DNA of 64,000 nt from Streptomyces sp. NBC_01754. Its GTDB lineage: Bacteria > Actinomycetota > Actinomycetes > Streptomycetales > Streptomycetaceae. The position numbers and the translations under genes were made by a program. The stretch covers positions 310,001 to 374,000 of the forward strand of contig NZ_CP109132.1 of NCBI RefSeq assembly GCF_035918015.1, written 5' to 3'. This document shows positions 17,593 through 26,126 of the stretch, in pieces (position 1 is the stretch's first letter; every line of letters begins with the position of its first letter). The notes below the pieces were generated by a model. The model worked only from the letters and a program-made list of their open reading frames with translations, had not been told where the DNA came from and ran no database searches.

Positions 17593-17866
17593 GAGGCCCT
17601 CCAGTCAGGGGGCACCGATCCACTTCCGGTGCAGACGGGCTACAGATGGGCGATGAATCGGCCAGAAGCCTATCGTTCGGCTGCTTTTCCGTAAGCGTCC
17701 GGTGAATAGACAGGGAGACTTTGGCTAGTTCTTCGGGTAAACCCGTCCGATTGCTCGATCGGATTGCTCTCCGGTCTGTTCTCCGGCTTGATCCACCATG
17801 TGGTGCACGGCATGATCCGAATTGGCCGCCGGGGGTGTTCATGATCGGAAACGGCCCCCGGGGGGC

Positions 17867-18703
17867 TCAGCCTCGGAGGAACTCGATGAGCTTCGGCGCG
17901 ATCTTCTTGGGTGTCATGACCACCGCTCCGTGGTTGAGGCCCTGGAGTGTGCGGTGAACGGCGTCGGGCAGTACCTCGGTGACCGCACGCGCCGCGTTCG
18001 TGAAGCCGTCGGGGCTCTTCGAGCCGGTCATGACGAGGGTCGGTGCGGTGGCGGTCGACCACTCCTCGGCGGCGAGGGGGCGGCCCTGCTGGGTGTCGCC
18101 CATGACCGCGATGTCGTAGGGCAGGGTGGGGGCCATCTTCTTGAGGTTCGACCACACTCCGGGCATCAGCCGCATCGATCCGGCCATGAACCCGGGCATG
18201 CCCTGTGCCTTGGTCATGAAGGCCGTGACCGCCTCACCGCGCCGGTCCTCGGCCAGCAGGGCGTCGATGTGCTCCGCGAAGCCCTTCGGCGGTCCGAAGT
18301 CGCCGGGGGTGACGGCGAAGGGCGGCTCGTAGAGCGCGAGCCGTTCGATGCGCAGTCCCGCCGCGGCGGCGCGCAGGGCGAGTACCGCACCGGAGGAGCT
18401 GGCGAACACCGAGGCGGAGCCGCCCACGTGCTCGATCAGTGCCGCGATGTCGTCGATCTCGCGCCGCACGGTGTAGTGGGCGCTGTCGCTGCTGGCGCCC
18501 CGGCCGCGGCGGTCGTAGTTGACGACGGTGAAATGCGGGGCGAGGAGGCCGGCGAGTTTCCTGGTGTCGGAGCGGTCGGCCAGTGCCGAGGACACCAGGA
18601 TCACCGCGGGGCCGCTGCCGGACTGCTCGAACGCGATGACGGTGCCGTCTCCGGAGACGACCGTCGACTCGGCGGGGGCCGCGGGCCGGGAAGTCGCTGA
18701 CAT
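17867..18703 (-). CDS. Alpha/beta hydrolase
   Basis: A 278-residue alpha/beta hydrolase. The oxyanion strand is GPAVILVSSALADRS, followed by VVNYDRRGRGASS. The nucleophile elbow VFASSSGAVLAL is A-S-S-S-G in place of the usual G-x-S-x-G, and the C-terminal histidine is in GLNHGAVV. The length is that of small esterase-like members. It lacks the Asp nucleophile and size of the enediyne epoxide hydrolases (SgcF type). Start ATG 18703 has GGAG upstream, with ATG 18721 as the alternative. Its role is unknown. It is divergent from the aldo-keto reductase. Confidence 0.82.
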   Translation of the reverse strand: MSATSRPAAPAESTVVSGDGTVIAFEQSGSGPAVILVSSALADRSDTRKLAGLLAPHFTVVNYDRRGRGASSDSAHYTVRREIDDIAALIEHVGGSASVFASSSGAVLALRAAAAGLRIERLALYEPPFAVTPGDFGPPKGFAEHIDALLAEDRRGEAVTAFMTKAQGMPGFMAGSMRLMPGVWSNLKKMAPTLPYDIAVMGDTQQGRPLAAEEWSTATAPTLVMTGSKSPDGFTNAARAVTEVLPDAVHRTLQGLNHGAVVMTPKKIAPKLIEFLRG

Positions 18704-18878
18704 GTGATCGCTCCGCTTCACGTGAAGGATGGGTGTACCTGGTACAGCTGTGACGGCGGTTCGGCGCAGAACTCATCGCTCCCGCGGCCTCGGGTTGCGG
18801 TCCTTGCGCACCGAAGGGTGAGCCCGCGGCCGTCGTGACCTCCGGGCCGTCCGCACGCGCCCGCGCCCGCGTCCTTCC

Positions 18879-19073
18879 GCGTGCGGACGGTGCGGTCCGG
18901 TGCACTTGGGGAGATGCGGCCCCGCGACGGGCCGTCCGACACTGGCGGATTGACGGACCAGCACCGCGGGAGGCCGCATGAGTACGTTTCGGGCCGAGTG
19001 GCATGCCGGCCATCACCTCGTCGTGCCGGGCAGGCGGCCGGACCGGGCCGCGAGGGCGGTGGCGGCCGCGTGA
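18879..19073 (+). repeat. Promoter/leader repeat, copy B (upstream of aldo-keto reductase)
   Basis: Diverged copy of 2461-2652 with the same ordered blocks and the same ATG context. Just upstream a 13-bp inverted repeat (18847-18859 with 18878-18890) ends in the shared half-site CGCGTGCGGACGG, which could be an operator. Copy A keeps only the right half. Confidence 0.75.
18978..19073 (+). pseudogene. Remnant of O-methyltransferase N-terminus, possible leader peptide
   Basis: A 31-codon frame beginning MSTFRAEWHAGHHLV. It aligns without gaps to the first 31 residues of the methyltransferase at 2563 (MSTFRVDEHASNYIV), including the RPD and AV positions further on. GGGAGG precedes the ATG as in the intact copy. 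The stop TGA overlaps the GTG start of the aldo-keto reductase (GTGA), so the remnant may now act as a translated leader that couples ribosomes into the reductase. Confidence 0.7.
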
Positions 19074-20059
19074 ACCGGCAGATCCCGTTCGGCCGGACCG
19101 GTCTGCGGGTCGGGCGGCTGGCCGTCGGCACCGTGAACTTCGGGGGGCGTACCGACGAGTCCGAGGCGCACCGGATCCTCGACGGCGCGCTGGCGCACGG
19201 TATGAACCTGGTCGACACCGCCGACATGTACGGGTGGCGGGTGCACCGGGGGTACACCGAGGAGTTGATCGGGCGGTGGCTGAGGGGGTCCTCGCGCCGT
19301 CGTGACGACGTCGTCGTCGCGACCAAGGTCGGTGAGCGGATGGGCGTCGGCCCGAACGACCGGGGGTTGTCGGCCCATCACATCATCCAGGGCTGCGAGG
19401 CGTCGCTGCGTCGTCTGGGTACCGACAGGATCGACCTCTACCAGATGCACCGGTACGACCCGGACGTCTGCTGGGAGGTGGTGTGGCAGGCCATGGACCA
19501 GCTGGTCCGCCAGGGCAAGGTGCGCTATGTCGGCTCGTCGAACTTCGCTGGGTGGAACATCGCCGACGCCCAGCACGCGGCCCGCGGGCGGGGCCTGGTC
19601 GGACTGGTCTCCGAGCAGTGCGCGTACAGTCTCCTCACCCGGGGGCCCGAGCTGGAGATCCTGCCCGCCGCGCGGGCGCACGGTCTCGCTGTGCTGGTGT
19701 GGGCGCCGTTGCACGGCGGGCTGCTGAGCGGGGCACTGCGCAAGTCGCGTGAGGGCACGGCGGCCAAGTCGGCGCAGGGGCGTGCGGCGTCGGCGCTGCC
19801 GGCGAACCATGCTGCCGTCGAGCGTTACGAGCGGTTCTGCGCAGAGGTGGGCCGTGATCCCGCGGAGGTCGGGCTGGCCTGGGTGCTCTCGCGGCCGGGT
19901 GCGCCGGTCCCGGTGATCGGGCCGCGCACCGTCGGGCAGCTCGACGGCGCCCTTCGGGCGCTGGAGGTGGAGTTGTCGCCCGAGGAGCTCCATGAGCTGG
20001 AGGTGATCTTCCCGCCGGTCGGTCACGGTGGCCCCGCGCCGCGTGCGTGGATCGACTGA
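19070..20059 (+). CDS. Aldo-keto reductase
   Basis: A 329-residue AKR starting at GTG 19070. The catalytic tetrad is intact: Asp49 and Tyr54 in NLVDTADMYGW, Lys86 in VVATKVGE and His127 in LYQMHRYD. The cofactor-binding end VPVIGPRTVGQLDGAL is also present. It resembles the AKRs that reduce 3- or 4-keto NDP-sugars as well as general AKRs. With the C-methyltransferase present, reduction of a keto-pentose is the simplest inference. Its promoter and ribosome binding site appear to come from a duplicated methyltransferase promoter and leader. Confidence 0.9.
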   Translation: MNRQIPFGRTGLRVGRLAVGTVNFGGRTDESEAHRILDGALAHGMNLVDTADMYGWRVHRGYTEELIGRWLRGSSRRRDDVVVATKVGERMGVGPNDRGLSAHHIIQGCEASLRRLGTDRIDLYQMHRYDPDVCWEVVWQAMDQLVRQGKVRYVGSSNFAGWNIADAQHAARGRGLVGLVSEQCAYSLLTRGPELEILPAARAHGLAVLVWAPLHGGLLSGALRKSREGTAAKSAQGRAASALPANHAAVERYERFCAEVGRDPAEVGLAWVLSRPGAPVPVIGPRTVGQLDGALRALEVELSPEELHELEVIFPPVGHGGPAPRAWID

Positions 20060-20139
20060 GGTGGTGTCCCTCCCCCGTGTCCGGTGCCCTGGTCCGGGCC
20101 GGGGCTGCGGGCGTCCTGGTCGGGTCGTGGGAACGCGAA

Positions 20140-20175
20140 CGGGCCGGCAGCGGTGGGTTGCTTGCTGCCGGCCCG
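20140..20175. terminator. 12-bp hairpin between convergent genes
   Basis: Arms 20140-20151 and 20164-20175 are perfect complements with a 12-base loop, between the stops of the aldo-keto reductase and the halogenase. Confidence 0.8.
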
Positions 20176-20191
20176 GTGGGTGCCGTGGTGC

Positions 20192-21415
20192 TCAGGCCGC
20201 CTTGCGCTTGTCGAAGATGTCGTCGATGCCGGTGAGTCCCGACAGCATCCGTGCGAAGTCTATTTCCCGGGGGCGCAGCTTGTCGGGGTCGATCTGCTCC
20301 TGCGCCTTGTCCCAGTAGTCCTCCTTGTTCTTGGTGCGGTCGTAGAAGAACCGTACGAAGTCCAGTACGGAGTCCAGGAAGGACCGGTAGCTGTGTTCGT
20401 ACCAGTCGAGGATCTCCTTCTCGGACGTCGGGTCGGTCAGTGCCTCGTCGACCGCCTCCGCCAGTGCGCGTGAGCCGCGCAGTGCCAGGGTGACGCCGGT
20501 GGACAGCAGCGGGTCGATGAAGGCGGCGGCGTCGCCGACGAGTGCCCAGCCGGGGCCGTGGAACCTCTCGCAGGTGTAGGACCAGTCCTTGATGTTGCGG
20601 AAGCCGGTGACGCGCCGTGCGCCGGCCATGAGGGTCTTGATCTCCTCGGTGTTCGCCAGTTCTTGGGCGTAGAGCTCTTCGAGGGACTTGCCGGATGCCT
20701 TGTACTCGTCGATCGGTGTCACGTATCCGACGCTGACGGTGCCGTCGTGCAGCGGGATGAACCAGAACCAGCCGGAGGGGCGGTTCTCCGACACGATGTC
20801 GCCGGCCTTGGTGCCGCCGTAGCGTTTGCAGCCCTGCCAGTAGGACCAGGTGGCGATGTTCCGCAGGTCGTCGTGGTATCGGATCAGGTCGAACTCGCGG
20901 CCCAGCAGGTGGTTCTGGCCCGACGCGTCGATGAGCATCCTGCTCCGTGCGGTGCGGACCTCCTTGCTGCCCTTCTCCGTGTAGGTCACGCCGGTCACCC
21001 GTTCGCCGTCGAAGACCGGGGCCTTGACCGTGGCCTCCTCCAGTACGGTCACGCCGAGTTCGCGGGCGCGGCCGAGGAGCAGCGCGTCGAAGTCGGCGCG
21101 GCGCACCTGGTACGCGTGCTCGTACAGGGCGGACTCCTGGAACCGGAATCCCCAGGTGCCCTGGTTCTTGCCCCACAGCAGGGTGCCGCCGTATTTCTTG
21201 GTGAATCCCATCGCCTCCAGGCGCTCCAGGAGACCGAGCTCCTCGAGTGTGGGCATCAGCCCGGTGATGAGTGACTCGCCGATGTGGTAGCGGGGGAACT
21301 TCTCGCGCTCGAGGACGAGCACGCTGTATCCCCGCTTGGCCAGCAGGCCGGCGGTCGCCGAACCGCCGGGACCACCGCCTATCACCACGACGTCGAACTG
21401 GTCCTCTGTTCTCAC
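20192..21415 (-). CDS. FADH2-dependent halogenase (SgcC3-like, carrier-protein substrate)
   Basis: A 407-residue flavin halogenase. The FAD motif VVVIGGGPGGSATAG is at 9-23, followed by the halogenase signature FPRYHIGESLI. The WxWxIP motif is W216-F-W218-F-I220-P221, and the C-terminal FAD contact is GDAAAFIDPLLSTGV. The roughly 400-residue length fits the class that chlorinates phenols tethered to peptidyl carrier proteins (SgcC3, and the glycopeptide halogenases acting on Tyr/HPG), not the longer free-tryptophan enzymes. It is the last gene of the leftward aromatic operon, with a GTG start and GGAGAG upstream. Predicted step: ortho-chlorination of carrier-bound hydroxyphenylglycine. Confidence 0.93.
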   Translation of the reverse strand: MRTEDQFDVVVIGGGPGGSATAGLLAKRGYSVLVLEREKFPRYHIGESLITGLMPTLEELGLLERLEAMGFTKKYGGTLLWGKNQGTWGFRFQESALYEHAYQVRRADFDALLLGRARELGVTVLEEATVKAPVFDGERVTGVTYTEKGSKEVRTARSRMLIDASGQNHLLGREFDLIRYHDDLRNIATWSYWQGCKRYGGTKAGDIVSENRPSGWFWFIPLHDGTVSVGYVTPIDEYKASGKSLEELYAQELANTEEIKTLMAGARRVTGFRNIKDWSYTCERFHGPGWALVGDAAAFIDPLLSTGVTLALRGSRALAEAVDEALTDPTSEKEILDWYEHSYRSFLDSVLDFVRFFYDRTKNKEDYWDKAQEQIDPDKLRPREIDFARMLSGLTGIDDIFDKRKAA

Positions 21416-21461
21416 TGAACTCTCCGTTCCTGTTCCTGGCGGGGGCGCCCGGTGTTCCGGG

Positions 21462-22814
21462 TCACAGCGCGGACAGCGGGGACGCGGGATCCTGGACGCC
21501 GGCGCGGAGTATGCGGCGGAACTGTTCGACCATCCTGATGACGGTGTCCTGGTCGTACTCGTTGGTGTTGAACCGGGCCGTGCCGGCGATCTCGCCTGTC
21601 GGGGGGATGTCCAGTCCCCACAGGACGCCGTTGGGGATGTCGGAGGTCACCGGGTAGGACTTGTGCCGTTTGCGGATCGCGGTGTATTCCACGTCGCCGA
21701 TCAGCTCGGCCTCCGTCACGCCCGGGTACTGCATCACCTGGAAGGCCCAGACGGCGGTGCCCGGCCTTTCGTATGTCTTGGTGAGTGCCGGTGCCTGTGC
21801 GGCGATCTGCGCGAAGGGCAGTTCGTGGGTGTACGCGGCGAGGCAGGCCTCCCGGGTGCGGCGGACCAGTTCCATGAAGTTGCGGCAGTCGCCGAGTTCG
21901 GTGCGTAGCGGCAGCATGTTGAAGAACGGTCCGACGGTCTCGTTGTAGTCGGGTTCGACCCGGCCCGAGGTGATGATCGCCGAGACCAGGTCGTCGGTGC
22001 CCGTCTCCTGGTGCAGCAGGGCGTTGAAGGCCGCGGTCATCACCATGAAGGGGGAGCTGCGCATGGCCGTGGCGAACGCGGTCGTCGCGGAGGTGGTCTC
22101 GTGGTCGAGTCCGAACCGGTACACCGCGTAGCGGGCGGGGTCGCCTGCTCGGGGGAGGTGGTCGGTGGGGAGGTCGACGAGTTCGGCGTCGCGCATCGCT
22201 TCGCGCCAGTACGTCCTTGACTGTTCGGCCTGCGGTGAGGCGAGTGCCTTCCGCTGCCAGGCGGTGAATTCCCGGTACTGTCTGGCCGGCGTGGGGGGTT
22301 CGACGGGGAAGCCCTTGCGGGTGGCGTAGAAGGTGGCGAGGTCGCGGATGATCACCTGGAGGGATACGCCGTCGCTCGCGACGTGGTGGGTGACCAGGAC
22401 GCACACGGCGTCCCTCTCGTCGATCCTGCCGAGCACGACCCGCAGGTGGGGCAGTTGGGCCACGCTCATCGTGGTGGCCTCGATCTCGTTGACGAAGTCG
22501 TCCGCCTGTTCCTCGCGTGGGCGGGTCTCGTCCGGCGGGAGGTCGATGACCACGAGTTCCGGCGAGCTCGGCGGGAACACCTTCTGGTAGGGCTCGCCGT
22601 CGTCGCGGACGATCTGGGTGCGCAGCATCTCGTGGCGTGCGACCACGTCGTCGATGGCGTCCTGGAACAGCGCCAGGTCGAGTTCGCCGAGCAGTCGCCA
22701 GGCGAGGATGACCAGGTGGCGGGGTCCGAAGGAGCCGTCGTGTTCGCCCTTGTCGAACATGCGGAGCATGTCGAGGTTGGTGGAGAGGGGGGCGCGGTCG
22801 CCAGGTAGGTCCAT
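21462..22814 (-). CDS. Free-standing NRPS condensation enzyme (SgcC5-like)
   Basis: A 450-residue single condensation domain. The catalytic HHxxxDG is H143-H144-V-A-S-D148-G149, followed by the VGPFFNMLPLRTEL block near residue 300. SgcC5 of C-1027 uses such a domain to join the carrier-bound beta-amino acid to a hydroxyl of the enediyne core, and related enzymes form amides. Here the donor would be the modified HPG-S-PCP. It lies between HmaS and the halogenase, 36-46 bases from each, in one operon. Confidence 0.93.
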   Translation of the reverse strand: MDLPGDRAPLSTNLDMLRMFDKGEHDGSFGPRHLVILAWRLLGELDLALFQDAIDDVVARHEMLRTQIVRDDGEPYQKVFPPSSPELVVIDLPPDETRPREEQADDFVNEIEATTMSVAQLPHLRVVLGRIDERDAVCVLVTHHVASDGVSLQVIIRDLATFYATRKGFPVEPPTPARQYREFTAWQRKALASPQAEQSRTYWREAMRDAELVDLPTDHLPRAGDPARYAVYRFGLDHETTSATTAFATAMRSSPFMVMTAAFNALLHQETGTDDLVSAIITSGRVEPDYNETVGPFFNMLPLRTELGDCRNFMELVRRTREACLAAYTHELPFAQIAAQAPALTKTYERPGTAVWAFQVMQYPGVTEAELIGDVEYTAIRKRHKSYPVTSDIPNGVLWGLDIPPTGEIAGTARFNTNEYDQDTVIRMVEQFRRILRAGVQDPASPLSAL

Positions 22815-22850
22815 GTACTCGTTTCCGTTCGGGCTCGTCGGGTGGGGTGG

Positions 22851-23957
22851 TCAGGCGGCCTTGGACTCGGGGCCGGTGGCGCCGCGCTGGCGCTCGGCGG
22901 CCTCGTAGAGGGCGGTGATGTTGCCGCTGCCGAAGGTCTGCGCGCCCATGCGCTCGATGAGTTCGAGGAATACGGTGTTCCTGGGGTGCACGGACTTGGC
23001 GAAGATCTGGTAGAGCTGGCCGCCGTGGTCCTCGTCGACGAGGATCTCCTCGGTGTGCAGTTCGTCCACCGTGTAGCGGGTGGGGACCACCCGGTCCATC
23101 AGGGTGCGGTAGTACGTGTCCGGGGTGTTCATGAAGGCCACCCCTCGCCGGCGCAGTTCGGCGACGGTGGTCACGATGTCGTCGGTGGCGAAGGCGATGT
23201 GCTGGACGCCCGCGCAGCCGTGCTGGTCGAGGAATTCGTTGATGTGGCCCGGCTCCTGGGTGATGTCCGGTTCGATCAGGGTGAGTGTCACGTCGCCGGA
23301 GCGGCTCTCCACGACCTTGGTCGTCATCGCCTGGGCGCCGATCTGGAGTTTCTCGGAGAAGGTGAGTTCGAAGTCGAACACGTTCTGGTAGAACGCGACG
23401 GTGTCGTCGATGTCACCGGGGGCCACGCAGACCGCGAAGTGGTCGATGGAGCGCAGTCTGCTCGTCATGGTGTCGACGTCCTGCGGGGCGGGGCGCATGC
23501 CGGGGGCGGCCGGGCCGGGTGCTCCGTCGGGGCGTTCGACGAACGTGTGCACCAGGTCGCCGAATCCGCCGACCGAGGCGGTCACCAGTTCGCCGGTCCG
23601 GGTGGGGGCCGTCACGGACCGGGCGCCGCGGGCGACGGCCGCCGCGTGGGCGGCCGCGGCGTCGGGGACCCGCAGCGCGATGTCGGCCACTCCGTCGCCG
23701 TGGCGTGCCACGTAGTGCGCGGCGGGGTGGTCCTCGGTGACCGGCTCGGTGAGTACGAGGGAGATGTCGTTCGCGCCGACCTCGACCGATCGTGCCCCGG
23801 TTTCGCCGCCGGGGTCCGTCCCGGGTACGGGCAGCGCGCGTACCGTGAGTCCGTAGCCGCCGGTCAGCCAGTTCAGGGTGGTGTCGATGCTCCGGACGTG
23901 GAAGCGGATGTGGTCCAGGCGCAGGTCGTCGAAGACGCACGGGTCGGACGTGGGCAT
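22851..23957 (-). CDS. hmaS: 4-hydroxymandelate synthase (HmaS)
   Basis: A 368-residue member of the HPPD/HmaS Fe(II) dioxygenase family with two vicinal-oxygen-chelate domains. The iron ligands are H173 (IDHFAV), H253 (VQHIAF) and E332 (VFLELIER). The C-terminal gating helix reads TFGSGNITALYEAAE. HPPD and HmaS share these ligands and differ in where they hydroxylate. Homology alone is ambiguous, but the next genes are an HPG-type adenylation protein and, divergently, an oxidase and an HpgT-like aminotransferase, so hydroxymandelate formation from 4-hydroxyphenylpyruvate is much more likely than homogentisate formation. ATG 23957 starts the first family segment. Confidence 0.88.
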   Translation of the reverse strand: MPTSDPCVFDDLRLDHIRFHVRSIDTTLNWLTGGYGLTVRALPVPGTDPGGETGARSVEVGANDISLVLTEPVTEDHPAAHYVARHGDGVADIALRVPDAAAAHAAAVARGARSVTAPTRTGELVTASVGGFGDLVHTFVERPDGAPGPAAPGMRPAPQDVDTMTSRLRSIDHFAVCVAPGDIDDTVAFYQNVFDFELTFSEKLQIGAQAMTTKVVESRSGDVTLTLIEPDITQEPGHINEFLDQHGCAGVQHIAFATDDIVTTVAELRRRGVAFMNTPDTYYRTLMDRVVPTRYTVDELHTEEILVDEDHGGQLYQIFAKSVHPRNTVFLELIERMGAQTFGSGNITALYEAAERQRGATGPESKAA

Positions 23958-23986
23958 GAGTTCTCCAGTCGGGTGGGTGGTCCTGG

Positions 23987-24199
23987 TCACGCACGTGCGC
24001 CGAGGTGCTGCCATGCCTCGTTGACGTACTCGAGGCAGGCTGCGCGCCGGGCGGTCCCGTGGATGACGCGCCAGCCGCCCGGCACGGGGATGCCTGCGGG
24101 CCACAGCGAGTGCTCGCCGGCCGCGTTGACGAGGACGGTGTAGTTGCCGTCCTCGTCGTCGAAGGGGTTGGTGGCCTGGTCGGCCATGGTCTGGCTCAT
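23987..24199 (-). CDS. MbtH-like protein
   Basis: A 70-residue MbtH-family chaperone of adenylation domains. It has NPFDDEDGNYTVLVN, the conserved SLWPAGIPVPGGWRV with both tryptophans, and a final CLEYVNEAWQHL. An extra five-residue start (MSQTM) precedes the usual MADQATNPF, and both starts are possible. It lies 33 bases after the A-PCP gene, so the adenylation protein probably needs it for solubility or activity. Confidence 0.95.
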   Translation of the reverse strand: MSQTMADQATNPFDDEDGNYTVLVNAAGEHSLWPAGIPVPGGWRVIHGTARRAACLEYVNEAWQHLGARA

Positions 24200-24232
24200 C
24201 TGTGTCCCTCTCGTTGCTGAGGCCCGGCGGTG

Positions 24233-25981
24233 CTACGCGGCCCGTTCCACGGCCACCACCTCGGCGAGGCCGGCCACCGTCGGTGTGTTGAACAGGGTGC
24301 GGATCTGGACCTCGACGCCCACCTCCGCGCGGATGCGGTTGAGCAGGCGCATGGCGAGCAGTGAGTGGCCGCCCAGGTCGAAGAAGTCGTCCTCGACGCC
24401 GACCTCGGGCAGGCCGAGCACCTGCGCGAAGATCTGGCAGATGGTCTCCTCCGTCGGGTTGGCGGGGGCGCGGTAGGCCGTCTCGCTGCGGAACTGCGGT
24501 ACCGGCAGGGCCGAGCGGTCGAGTTTTCCGTTGGCGGTCAGCGGGAGCCGGTCAATGACGGTGAACGCGGCGGGCACCATGTACTCCGGCAGGGCTTCGC
24601 GGACGTGTTCGCGCAGTGCGGTGAGGTCGGGTTCGTCGCTCTCCGGGACGAGGTATGCGGCGAGGCGGTCGCCGGCGCCGGCCTCGTGGGCGACGACCGC
24701 GGCGTGTGCCAGGCCGGGGAAGGCGGTCAGGACGGACTCGATCTCGGCGAGTTCGACCCGGAAGCCGAGGATCTTGACCAGGTCGGTGGCGCGGCCGGCG
24801 AACTCCAGTTCGCCGTCGGCGGACAGCCGGGCGAGGTCACCGGTGCGGTACATCCGTGTGCCGTCGCCGCCGAACGGGTCGGCGACGAACGCCTCCGCGG
24901 TGAGGTCCGGCCGTTCGAGGTAGCCCTTGGCGAGGCCGCGGCCGGCGATGTAGAGCTCGCCGACGGCGCCGGGCGGGACCGGGTCGAGCCGCTCGTCCAG
25001 GACGTACAGTTCCACGCCGTCGAAGACGCGGCCGGAGCTGACGGTGATCCCGGCGCGGTAGGGGGCGGTCAGGGCCGTGTGTGTGCTGAACACCGTGGCT
25101 TCCGTGGTGCCGTACAGGGCTCGCACGACGAGGTCCGGGCAGGCTCGCAGGACCCGGTCGACGGCGCCGGGGGCGATGACGTCGCCGCCGGTGAGGACCT
25201 CGCGGACCGTCGCGAAGGTGTCCGGTGCCTCTTCGGCCACGACCCGGAAGAGGCCCGCGGTGAGGTGCAGGGCGGTGATGCCGTGCCGGGTGATGTGTGT
25301 GCGCAGCCGGTCGATGTCGAACGGTCCGTCGGGGAAGACGGCCACGCTGCCGCCGTGCAGGAGGGGGACGAGGATCTCGTAGAGGGACACGTCGAAGGCG
25401 ATCGGTGCGAGCAGTGGTACCCGTTCGTGGTTGCCGGTGTCCCAGCAGGGGTCGAGCACGAGGTCGGCGAGGCCGCCGTGGCGGACCGCGACGCCCTTGG
25501 GGTGTCCCGTCGAACCCGACGTGTACATCACGTAGGCGAGGTCGTCCTGGTCGACGGTGACCCGTGGTGGTGCGGCGGGGGCCCCGGTGGTCGCGGGACC
25601 GTGCGTCGTGAGGTGCACGGTCCGTGCCACGTCGGGCAGCCCCCGCCGGGTCATCGCGGCGTCGGTCAGCAGGATCTCGGCACCGGACTGCTCGACGATC
25701 CACCGCTGCCGGTCAGCGGGGTGGCCGGAGTGCACCGGCAGGTACGCTCCGCCCGCCTTGAGTGTGGCGAGCAGCGCGACGACGACGTGCGCGGAGCGTT
25801 CCAGCAGCACGGCGACCGGGGTGCCCGGCTCGACGCCGAGGTCCACCAGGTGGTGGGCGAGTCTGTTGGCCTGCTCGTCCAGTTCGCGATAGGTGAGCGT
25901 CGCCTCGTCCGACCGGACCGCGACGGCGTCCGGGGTGCGGGCGGCTTGCGTGGCGAAACCCTCGTGTACCAACCGGGACAC
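24233..25981 (-). CDS. NRPS adenylation-PCP didomain, predicted HPG-activating
   Basis: A 582-residue didomain. The A domain has YTSGSTGHPKGV, YGTTEATVF, YRTGDLAR and the NGKLDR lysine region. The PCP domain has DLGGHSLLAMRL with the phosphopantetheine serine near residue 540. My manual alignment to GrsA puts the ten specificity residues at D-V-Y-H-L-G-L-V-F-K, which matches the D-x-Y/F-H-L-G-L-x-x-K pattern of 4-hydroxyphenylglycine domains in glycopeptide and CDA synthetases. The start is GTG 25981 with GGAG seven bases upstream. C-1027, by contrast, uses a free A domain for beta-tyrosine. It heads the leftward aromatic operon. Confidence 0.92.
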   Translation of the reverse strand: MSRLVHEGFATQAARTPDAVAVRSDEATLTYRELDEQANRLAHHLVDLGVEPGTPVAVLLERSAHVVVALLATLKAGGAYLPVHSGHPADRQRWIVEQSGAEILLTDAAMTRRGLPDVARTVHLTTHGPATTGAPAAPPRVTVDQDDLAYVMYTSGSTGHPKGVAVRHGGLADLVLDPCWDTGNHERVPLLAPIAFDVSLYEILVPLLHGGSVAVFPDGPFDIDRLRTHITRHGITALHLTAGLFRVVAEEAPDTFATVREVLTGGDVIAPGAVDRVLRACPDLVVRALYGTTEATVFSTHTALTAPYRAGITVSSGRVFDGVELYVLDERLDPVPPGAVGELYIAGRGLAKGYLERPDLTAEAFVADPFGGDGTRMYRTGDLARLSADGELEFAGRATDLVKILGFRVELAEIESVLTAFPGLAHAAVVAHEAGAGDRLAAYLVPESDEPDLTALREHVREALPEYMVPAAFTVIDRLPLTANGKLDRSALPVPQFRSETAYRAPANPTEETICQIFAQVLGLPEVGVEDDFFDLGGHSLLAMRLLNRIRAEVGVEVQIRTLFNTPTVAGLAEVVAVERAA

Positions 25982-26126
25982 AGTCAATCTCCAATCCGCC
26001 CTGACTTCCTGTCGCGATTCAGTGTGTGCAGTGCCGCCGCCGCGGACATCTCCCCGTTTGCGGTGGTCGCGTAAGTTGCTTGTGCGGCAGGGGGGTTGGG
26101 CGGATGGGTTGCCTATCGTGGACGGC
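25982..26126. promoter_or_regulatory. Divergent promoter region of the two HPG operons
   Basis: 145 bases separate the A-PCP start (leftward) from the FAD oxidase start (rightward). Both halves of the aromatic pathway must be transcribed from here, so it is the natural place for a pathway-regulator site. I could not assign boxes with confidence. Confidence 0.55.

Noticed and set aside
17867..18703. Enediyne epoxide hydrolase (SgcF type)
   Set aside because: The protein is only 278 residues with a Ser-type elbow. The SgcF-type enzymes are longer and use an Asp nucleophile.
22851..23957. Primary-metabolism HPPD (homogentisate-forming)
   Set aside because: Sequence alone cannot fully exclude it, but the operon with A-PCP, MbtH, condensation enzyme and halogenase and the divergent HpgT-like gene fits HmaS much better.
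22842..24143. Plus-strand 433-codon frame over HmaS
   Set aside because: Val/Gly/Asp-rich antisense shadow. The minus-strand HmaS has all iron ligands.
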